A stretch of 64,000 nucleotides of DNA, taken from positions 62,001 through 126,000 of the forward strand of contig NZ_JMCC02000089.1 in the NCBI RefSeq assembly GCF_000737335.2, written 5' to 3'. Every line of letters starts with the position of its first letter. The stretch's first letter is position 1. Made by a program: the position numbers and the translations under genes. Below the pieces are notes generated by a model. That model did no database searches, was not told the origin of the DNA, and saw only the letters and a program-made list of their open reading frames with translations. This stretch comes from Enhygromyxa salina. Its GTDB lineage: Bacteria > Myxococcota_A > Polyangia > Nannocystales > Nannocystaceae. Shown in pieces: positions 53,490 to 60,165 of this stretch.

Positions 53490-56400
53490 TCACACCTCGT
53501 CCCAAGCCGCCGTCCCACTCACCGGCGTAGCAAGCAGCGCATCCACATCCTCCATGGTCAGCTTCTTCCCAACCTTGGTATCCCGCCCCAGAGCCGACTC
53601 CGCGATCTTCCGCTTCTCGCTCCCAAGCTCGACCATCTTCTGCTCCACGGTGTGCTCCACCACCAAGCGATAGACCATCACCGGCTTGTCCTGCCCAATC
53701 CGGTGCGCCCGGTCCGTCGCCTGATCTTCCACAGCCGGGTTCCACCAAGGATCATAGTGGATCACGGTGTCCGCCTCGGTGAGCGTCAACCCGGCCCCAC
53801 CCGCCTTGAGCGAGATCAAGAACACCGGCGGCCCGCTCTTTTGCTGGAACTTGTTGACCAGCTCTTCGCGGTTGGTGGTCCCGCCGTGCAGCCACACGTA
53901 CTCGATCTCCAGCTCGTCGAGCGTCTCGGCGATCAATTTTTGCATCTCGACGAACTGCGAGAACACCAGCGCCTTGCGCCCCGACCCCACGCTGTCCGCG
54001 ATCAGCTCGCGGAACGCGTCCATCTTGGTCGAGCTCGGCACGGCCGTGCCCTCGGGTAGCTTGAGCAGCCGCGGATCCGTGCAGACCTGGCGCAGACGCG
54101 TGAGCGCGGCGAGGATCGTCATCTGCGACTTCTCCACGCCGACCTCGCCGATCCGCGTGTCGATCTCGGTCTTGGCGGCCTTGAGGATCCGGTTGTAGAG
54201 CGCCAGCTGGCTGCGCCCAAACTGGACAAAGATTGTCTGCTCGGTCTTTGGCGGCAGCTCCTGAGCGACGTCTTCTTTGCGCCGCCGCATGATGAACGGT
54301 CGGATCCGGGCGCGCAGGGTCTCGAGCGCCTTGTCGTCGTTGTCCTCGATCGGCTTGACGTAGGTCTTTTGGAATTCGCTGAGCTTGCCCAGGAAGCCCG
54401 GCGCCAGGAAGTCGTAGATCGCCCACAGATCCACCAGGTGGTTCTCGATCGGCGTACCCGTGAGCGCCAGGCGGTGATCGGCCTTGAGCTTCTTCGCCGA
54501 CTTCGCCGTGCTGGTGGTCCAGTTCTTGATGTACTGGGCCTCATCCAGGATCACATAGCGGAACCGGATCTTGATCAGATCCTCGATGTCGCGGCGCAAG
54601 ATCGCGTAGCTGGTCACGACCACGTCGGTCTTCTTCAGCAGCCGGCGGTTTTCACCACGATCCGCGCCGTGCCAGACCAGCACCGACAAGCTCGGCGCCC
54701 ACTTCTTGACCTCTTGCCGCCACACGCCAAGCACCGAGGTTGGCCCGATGATCAGCGAGGGCATGTCGCCGTCGGTCTCTTTGGCCTTGGCCAGCAGCGC
54801 CAGCGCCTGCACGGTCTTACCCAGGCCCATGTCGTCGGCCAGGATCCCGGCCATCTGGTTCTCGTGCAGCTGCCACAGCCACGCGTAGCCAGACTTTTGG
54901 TAGTCGCGGAGCTTGGCCGTGAGCCCCTTGGCCTTGCGTGGAGCCCTGGCCGAGCGCTCGCCGGTCATGTTCTCCATCAGCTTCTTGACGTCCTTGGCAA
55001 CCTTCGTTGACGGGACCTCTTGAAGCAGCCGCGCGAGCGTGCCGAGCTCGAGGGTGCTGACCTCGGCGTTGCCGGCCTTGTCGAATTGCAGCGAGCCCGC
55101 GGCCTCGGCGATCGGCTCGAGGATCTTGGGATCGAGCTTGGCGACGGAGCCGTCCGCGAGCTCGACCCAGCGTCGGCCTTCGTGCAGCCAGCGCAGCAGA
55201 TCCCGAAACGAGATCAGCCCGGTCTCGCCCTCGACGTCGACGATCGCCTCGACATCCAAGACGGAGCCGCCAGCGTTCTTGACCGAGATGCTGGGCGAGG
55301 GCGACTTGCTGCGCAGCTTGGGCAGCGCGGGGATCTTTTTTTCCCAGCGCTCGGGCAGCAGCGGCAAGCCAGCGACGATGAACTCGATCGCGGTGTCACC
55401 AAGCGCCACGAACGACTCGTCCGCGTCACTCCAGCGCAGCTTGCCGTCAAACAGGATCTGCCGCGCGCGGGTCTCGGCCTCGATGTCACGGTAGAACGCG
55501 ATGCTCTGATCCTCACCGCTGGGCCCGGTGACCGTCACGCTGTAGCGGGCCGACTCGGGATCTTGACCCGAGACGGCCAGTGTCACGTTGTCGTAGCGCG
55601 CCGCGAGCGTGACTTGGATCTTGCTCGCGCCGCCCTGGATCGTGACGATGAAATTGTCGACTTCGCGCGAGTCGCTGGCCAGCTTGAACAGGTCGCGCTG
55701 CGGCACGCCAACCGACTGCAGCGCCTCGCTGAGCTCGTCCATGTCCTCGGCCGCGACGCTCGCGTCCATCACGATCACCGGGCGCTCGGCGATCGCGGCC
55801 AGTGTCCATGGCGGGGTGTCGGGGACCAAGAAGATCTCCGCGGTCTCGGGCCACAGAAACCACGTTGGGGCGCCCGCGATCACGCGGCCTTTGTCGACCT
55901 CGAAGGTCCGCTCGCTGGCCTTGTGCTGCAGCAGCGCCCGCAGCTCGACGCGGTGATCCTTATTGTGGGACTCGGCCTCGACGCGCAGGATCAGCGGCTC
56001 ACTCACGAACTGCAGCCTGCCCACGCCCTTGATCGCAACCGAGGCGTGGCGCGCAAAGTACAGCATGCCAGCGAGCGCGATGTCGTCGAGCACGTGCGCG
56101 CCGTCGTCGGTCTCGTCGATCTCCTGATCGAGGTAGTGCTGGATCAGCCGGTCGACCTCGGCCATGCCCTGGCGCTTGCGGGTCGCGGCCGACACCGCGG
56201 ACCCCGAGCCAAACACGTTGACGTGCCAGACCCCGAGCCGCTGCTCGATCTGGTAGCGGTTGCGGCTCTTGGCCTCGACGCTGGTGACCCACGGGTTTTG
56301 CGTCAACGTGAGGTCGCCGCCCTCGAGGAATTGCTTGCGCAGCTCCATCGCGAGCGCGACGCCGTGGTGGCAGATCGTCTCCCAACCATCGGTGAAGGTT

Positions 56401-56648
56401 GGGCACGAGCAGCTGCAGTCGAGCTTGGTGCCCTTGCCACCTTTGATGACCATGCGCTTGAGCGAGGTCGAGTGCGGGGCCGCGTGGGTGCCCTTGACCT
56501 TGCCGCGCACGCTGTCGCCGTTGACCACCAGATCGCTGACCGCGTCATTCTTGAACAGCTCCTGGCCGGCCTTGACGGCCTTGGGGCTGGCGACGCGGAC
56601 GAGGACCTCGGGGTCGAGGAGAGGAACCAAATTGTCGAGCTTGCTCAA
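53490..56648 (-). CDS. SWIM zinc-finger SNF2-family DNA-dependent ATPase
   Basis: Snf2-type ATPases move along duplex DNA. The 1052-residue protein has a SWIM zinc finger near residues 76-100 (LDCSCSCPTFTDGWETICHHGVA), a long middle region (150-570) of strands and helices, then the two RecA lobes: ILADDMGLGKTVQALALL near 605, the DEAQ box (YVILDEAQYIKNW) near 701, ALTGTPIENHL, VFSQFVEMQKLI, LKAGGAGLTLTEADTVIHYD and RAHRIGQDKPV. All SF2 motifs are intact. No ATG lies before the SWIM; TTG at 56648 gives the usual N-terminus, TTG at 56780 being the other option. It is on the same strand as the WGR-ligase but separated by family D elements. Confidence 0.92.
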   Translation of the reverse strand: MSKLDNLVPLLDPEVLVRVASPKAVKAGQELFKNDAVSDLVVNGDSVRGKVKGTHAAPHSTSLKRMVIKGGKGTKLDCSCSCPTFTDGWETICHHGVALAMELRKQFLEGGDLTLTQNPWVTSVEAKSRNRYQIEQRLGVWHVNVFGSGSAVSAATRKRQGMAEVDRLIQHYLDQEIDETDDGAHVLDDIALAGMLYFARHASVAIKGVGRLQFVSEPLILRVEAESHNKDHRVELRALLQHKASERTFEVDKGRVIAGAPTWFLWPETAEIFLVPDTPPWTLAAIAERPVIVMDASVAAEDMDELSEALQSVGVPQRDLFKLASDSREVDNFIVTIQGGASKIQVTLAARYDNVTLAVSGQDPESARYSVTVTGPSGEDQSIAFYRDIEAETRARQILFDGKLRWSDADESFVALGDTAIEFIVAGLPLLPERWEKKIPALPKLRSKSPSPSISVKNAGGSVLDVEAIVDVEGETGLISFRDLLRWLHEGRRWVELADGSVAKLDPKILEPIAEAAGSLQFDKAGNAEVSTLELGTLARLLQEVPSTKVAKDVKKLMENMTGERSARAPRKAKGLTAKLRDYQKSGYAWLWQLHENQMAGILADDMGLGKTVQALALLAKAKETDGDMPSLIIGPTSVLGVWRQEVKKWAPSLSVLVWHGADRGENRRLLKKTDVVVTSYAILRRDIEDLIKIRFRYVILDEAQYIKNWTTSTAKSAKKLKADHRLALTGTPIENHLVDLWAIYDFLAPGFLGKLSEFQKTYVKPIEDNDDKALETLRARIRPFIMRRRKEDVAQELPPKTEQTIFVQFGRSQLALYNRILKAAKTEIDTRIGEVGVEKSQMTILAALTRLRQVCTDPRLLKLPEGTAVPSSTKMDAFRELIADSVGSGRKALVFSQFVEMQKLIAETLDELEIEYVWLHGGTTNREELVNKFQQKSGPPVFLISLKAGGAGLTLTEADTVIHYDPWWNPAVEDQATDRAHRIGQDKPVMVYRLVVEHTVEQKMVELGSEKRKIAESALGRDTKVGKKLTMEDVDALLATPVSGTAAWDEV

Positions 56649-56937
56649 AGCCTTGTTCCATCGGCAGGCGATCCGTGCGTGACCGACCTCTGTCGTGTCA
56701 CACCGGCGTCGCTCCGGGGCTCTGGAACCCACACAGACGAAGCGCCCGGGCAGGAAGTCCCCGTGGTGCGGACTCCCCAAATGGCGGAATCCAGACCAGA
56801 TCGGACACGCGATACCCCAGCCGACATGCTCGGCGTGGGCGCTCGCGCAGTGGTGGGAGCTCTATCACGGAGATCGGCTCCGGTCTACACGTGGGGCCCA
56901 GCTGACGAGAGGCCGCAGATCGGCCAAGGTCTGGGCC

Positions 56938-58161
56938 ATGGGACAACAGGCAAATCTCCCCGGGGGCCCTGGGGGCTCAAAAGAGCGAAGCGTTCCCCCG
57001 GGAGCCCCGACCTCGAGCCCGAGCGAAGCGAGGGTGGCGGAGCGCGCGGAGGCGAAGCCGAGCACGAACCGCGTCGGGGGGCCCGGGGGCCAAGACGGCC
57101 TCAACCCCGATGATCCGGGGGTCCGGCTGCTCGCCGAGGCTGCGAAGGGGATGGAGGCATCGGCGCTGCTCTTGGTCCACTGCGGTGATCTGCCGGGCTT
57201 GGCCCCGGGCGCGACGCGGCTGATCCTCGACGTGCGCGAGCGCACTGGCTCGCCCCATCGCTGCGTCTCGGATCTGGGACGCACCGACACCAGCGCGCCG
57301 CTGCCAGTTGGCGACGCGCGCTTCGAGGCGGCGATGGTCTGGCCGCGCGCGCACCTGGGCAAGGACTTCTCGGAGTCATGCCTGGCCGTGGGTGCGCTCG
57401 CGCTGCGCGAGGGTGGACACCTTCTTTGTGCGGTCCGCAAACAAAAAGGCGGCAAGAGCCTCGGCAAGATCATGCGCGCGCTGCTTGGCGACGACGCGGT
57501 CGAGGTCGTCGCCCGCGAGCGCGGCTATCACTTGTGGAAGGGCGTGCGCGGGCCCGACATCGACACGGAGCTGGCCACCGAGCTGAGCACGCGCCACTAC
57601 GAGATCCACGACGAGGCGCTCGGGGATCTGCGCCTGCGCAGCCAGCCCGGCGTGTTCTCGCGACGCGAGCTCGATGGTGGCACGCGAGCCCTCTTGCATG
57701 TCACCGACGAGCTGCTGCGCCGCGACGCCGAGACCGGGCGACCTGCCCCGCGCGCGGTCTTGGATCTGTGCGCGGGCGTTGGAACCCTGGGTCTGTGGGC
57801 GGCCCAACGCCTCGAGCAGGCCGAGGTGATCGCGGTCGAGAGCAACCTGCGGGCCTGCGCGCTGATCCGCGAGAACGCAGAGCGCAACGGCTTCGCGTCG
57901 CGGGTCCAAGTTCACGAACACGACGGCCTGCCCGCGGAGATCACCCCCGTGGACTTGGTCCTGCTCAACCCACCAACCCACGCCGACGTCGACACGCTTC
58001 GGCGGCTGTTCGATCTTCGCGCGTGGCTGCGCCCGGGCGGGCAGGTGTTGCTGGTCGTCAGCCGACCCCACCGCGCGCTGCAGCTGCTCACCGAGCTCGG
58101 GGCCGAGGTCGACGGCGGCGAGCGCGATGGCTACTTCGTGCTCCGAGCACGCTGGAACTAG
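56938..58161 (+). CDS. RsmC/RlmG-like class I methyltransferase
   Basis: The product is 407 residues from the ATG at 56938. The C-terminal half is a SAM-dependent methyltransferase: motif I VLDLCAGVGTLGLWAAQ, acidic loop AEVIAVESNLRACALI, and motif IV VDLVLLNPPTHADVD, an NPP-type motif as in enzymes that methylate the exocyclic amino group of G in rRNA. The first half (GMEASALLLVHCGDLPGL...FSESCLAVGALALREGGHLL) looks like a degenerate copy of the same fold, as in RsmC. The first 60 residues are encoded by a family B repeat, so the true start may be the ATG at 57151. The target is unknown. Confidence 0.82.
   Translation: MGQQANLPGGPGGSKERSVPPGAPTSSPSEARVAERAEAKPSTNRVGGPGGQDGLNPDDPGVRLLAEAAKGMEASALLLVHCGDLPGLAPGATRLILDVRERTGSPHRCVSDLGRTDTSAPLPVGDARFEAAMVWPRAHLGKDFSESCLAVGALALREGGHLLCAVRKQKGGKSLGKIMRALLGDDAVEVVARERGYHLWKGVRGPDIDTELATELSTRHYEIHDEALGDLRLRSQPGVFSRRELDGGTRALLHVTDELLRRDAETGRPAPRAVLDLCAGVGTLGLWAAQRLEQAEVIAVESNLRACALIRENAERNGFASRVQVHEHDGLPAEITPVDLVLLNPPTHADVDTLRRLFDLRAWLRPGGQVLLVVSRPHRALQLLTELGAEVDGGERDGYFVLRARWN
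56945..57090. repeat. Diverged family B copy
   Basis: GAGCGAAGCGTTCCCCCGGG and GAGCGCGCGGAGGCGAAGCC match family B units at 20988-21247, with a stem GGGGGCCCTGGGGGC/GCCCCGACC-type region altered. The copy lies in frame within the 5' part of the methyltransferase frame and contributes a Gly/Pro/Ser-rich stretch if translated. Confidence 0.7.
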
Positions 58162-58165
58162 GGCA

Positions 58166-58234
58166 CTAGCCAGCCGACCGCTTGCTCACGAGAAGAAGCA
58201 CGGCGATCGCCAACAGACTGAAATTGACCTTCAT
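58166..58234 (-). CDS. Predicted 22-residue membrane peptide
   Basis: The minus strand has ATG at 58234, 22 codons and TAG at 58168-58166, giving MKVNFSLLAIAVLLLVSKRS followed by AG, a single hydrophobic helix with basic ends. A GGGAG sequence lies ten bases before the ATG, and a promoter-like TTGCAT-N18-GATTAT lies further upstream (about 58308-58279). It fits in the 186-base gap between the methyltransferase and the next gene, where no other gene exists. Whether it is translated is unproven. Small membrane peptides of this kind act as regulators, toxins or stress proteins; nothing here shows which. Confidence 0.45.
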   Translation of the reverse strand: MKVNFSLLAIAVLLLVSKRSAG

Positions 58235-58347
58235 GGTGTTTTTTCTCCCACCGACGTCCTGTCGGCGCAGAGCGGATAATCGCGCACCCGCACGGCGAGA
58301 TGCAAGGAAAAAATCCAGTATGAGTTAAAAAGCGCGGAGCCGAGCCC

Positions 58348-58743
58348 TCATTTGATCCGGCGGGTCTGCTTGGCGCGCCGGTAGTCGCTCTGCAGCGCGG
58401 AGATCCCCGCCGCGTAGATCGCCCAGAACACCACCCCAGCGAGGAGCCCGGTCACGATCGCCGCGAACACCGGCGCCTCGACCCGGATCTCGCGCAGCTC
58501 GCCGGCGGCCCGGCCAAGCGCGATGAAAAAGAAGAACAGCGCGAAGCTGGTGAGCACGGCCCGCAGGATCTGGAGACCCGACAGTCGCGGCTGCTGGCCC
58601 AGGCCCGAGCGGTCCGACTCGATCCACTGCAGCAGCACCCGCAACCACGCGCCGATCGCCGGCAGCAGCAAGGCCCCGACCATGCCCGAGAGCCCCGACA
58701 CCGCGAGCTCGAGCTCGTCCGGCCCAATGAGAGTCTCGCCCAC
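58348..58743 (-). CDS. Small integral membrane protein
   Basis: The 131-residue protein has three to four hydrophobic segments (LSGMVGALLLPAIGAWLRVLL, LTSFALFFFFIALGRAAGEL, VFAAIVTGLLAGVVFWAIYAAGI) and a short basic C-terminus (DYRRAKQTRRIK). No family is recognised. The start is GTG at 58743, supported by TAGGAT eight bases upstream and no ribosome-binding site. The much longer open frame upstream is antisense to the S12 hydrolase gene. Divergent from that hydrolase gene; the spacing of 57 bases suggests a shared control region. Confidence 0.72.
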   Translation of the reverse strand: MGETLIGPDELELAVSGLSGMVGALLLPAIGAWLRVLLQWIESDRSGLGQQPRLSGLQILRAVLTSFALFFFFIALGRAAGELREIRVEAPVFAAIVTGLLAGVVFWAIYAAGISALQSDYRRAKQTRRIK

Positions 58744-58751
58744 GCGGCCGC

Positions 58752-58757
58752 ATCCTA
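58752..58757 (-). promoter_or_regulatory. -10 element deciding a GTG start
   Basis: On the minus strand TAGGAT ends eight bases before the GTG at 58743; no ribosome-binding site. Confidence 0.45.
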
Positions 58758-58800
58758 CGAGCAATTGGACAGGCCCGCGACCTCGGCGTAGTTCGAAAGT

Positions 58801-59994
58801 GTGACGGTCTGCGCGCGGCTGATGCTCACGACGTGCGTGGCTGCGGCCGCGTGTGTCCACACGACGGTCGTGCCCCCCGCCGAGCTGCGCGCAGATGCGC
58901 TGGCCACGGTCGGCGAGGCCCGCGGCGAGTCGCCGGGCTTGGTCGTCGCCACGGTCCGCACCCATGAGCCCGACGCCAGCAAGATCGAGGTCGAGGCTGG
59001 CGGCTACGCGGCGCTCGCTGATCACCGACCGGTCGACGTCGACACCGCGTTCTTGTGGTTCTCGATCACCAAGCTGTTCACGGCCACCGCGATCATGCAG
59101 CTGCACGAGCGCGGCCAGCTCGACATCGACGCGCCGGTCAAAGATCTGCTCGGTGACGAGTTCGTGCTCGACGAGCCGCGCCGTCGCCCGATCACCGCGC
59201 GGGATCTTCTGAGCCACTCGAGCGGCCTTGGCAGCCCTTCGGTGTGGGCGGCCGCGGCCCCCGAAGGTCGGGAGCGTCGCAGCGTGAAGGTTCAGCTCGA
59301 GGGCTTGCTCGCCAAGCATGGCTCACGGCTGCGCTACCGACCGGGCACCAACCAGCGCTACTCGAACCTGGGCTACGTCGTGCTGGGGCGGATGGTCGAG
59401 CTGGCCGACGGGCGCGACTACGAGACCTACGTGCACGAGGAGATCCTAGATGTGCTCGGCATGGAGCACACCGGGTTTCGCTGGGCGCCCCTGCTTGGCA
59501 ACGCCGCGATCGGCCACGGACGCAAGGGCGGATTTTGGACGACGGTGGCCAAGTCTGTCGCCAACCCCGAGGTGTTCGGTCCGTCGTTGCGCAACTGGGT
59601 CACCACCGTCTACTTCGAGGTCGAGGGGTCTCCCTACGGCGGCTTGATCGGCACCGCCGGCGACCTCGCCAAGTTCCTTGGCGCGCACTTGCACTACGGC
59701 GAGTGGGACGGCCGACAGATCCTCACGCCCGCCTCGGTCCAAGCCATGCAGACCCCGCAGCTCGATCAAAACGGCCGGGCACTCGACTACGCCCTGGGCT
59801 GGCACACCCAAGTGATCGACGGTCAACGCTACTTCAATCACATGGGCAAGGGTGGTGGCTACCGCCCAGAGGTACGGATCTGGCCCAGCCATCACTACGG
59901 CGTGGTGATCCTGACGAACCGCACACGCTACGATCCCCGGCCGCTCAGCCAGTGCGTCCCGCCAGCGCCTGAGCCCAGCCGCTCGGCCGAGTGA
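58801..59994 (+). CDS. Serine hydrolase, beta-lactamase/S12 family lipoprotein
   Basis: The 397-residue protein has a lipoprotein signal (LMLTTCVAAAAC) and a penicillin-binding-type fold: the nucleophile motif FSITK (Ser about 88, Lys 91), YSNLGY with the second catalytic Tyr, and HMGKGGGY in place of the third K/H-T/S-G motif. Family members are esterases, DD-peptidases or D-amino-acid hydrolases; few are true beta-lactamases. It is probably tethered outside the inner membrane. The start GTG follows GAAAGT directly. The 170 bases after its stop hold a few GC-rich hairpins and the infB leader. Confidence 0.87.
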   Translation: MTVCARLMLTTCVAAAACVHTTVVPPAELRADALATVGEARGESPGLVVATVRTHEPDASKIEVEAGGYAALADHRPVDVDTAFLWFSITKLFTATAIMQLHERGQLDIDAPVKDLLGDEFVLDEPRRRPITARDLLSHSSGLGSPSVWAAAAPEGRERRSVKVQLEGLLAKHGSRLRYRPGTNQRYSNLGYVVLGRMVELADGRDYETYVHEEILDVLGMEHTGFRWAPLLGNAAIGHGRKGGFWTTVAKSVANPEVFGPSLRNWVTTVYFEVEGSPYGGLIGTAGDLAKFLGAHLHYGEWDGRQILTPASVQAMQTPQLDQNGRALDYALGWHTQVIDGQRYFNHMGKGGGYRPEVRIWPSHHYGVVILTNRTRYDPRPLSQCVPPAPEPSRSAE

Positions 59995-60165
59995 GCGCTT
60001 CGCGGGTTCTGGCGGCGTCCGCCCAAGCGGGCTGGGACCCCAGCTGAGGCCCCGTTCTCGCCCGATTCGGGTCAATTTGGGCTCCGCGCGAACCGTCCGG
60101 GCAGCCACTGCGCCGGGCGTGGCCTTGCGCGACCCCCATTGGTCGCGTATCGAAGGGGCCCGCCG

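Noticed and set aside
56649..56937. Gene in the 289-base gap between the SNF2 gene and the methyltransferase.
   Set aside because: Frames here are short or antisense, without start signals; nothing is recognised except the approach to a family B copy.
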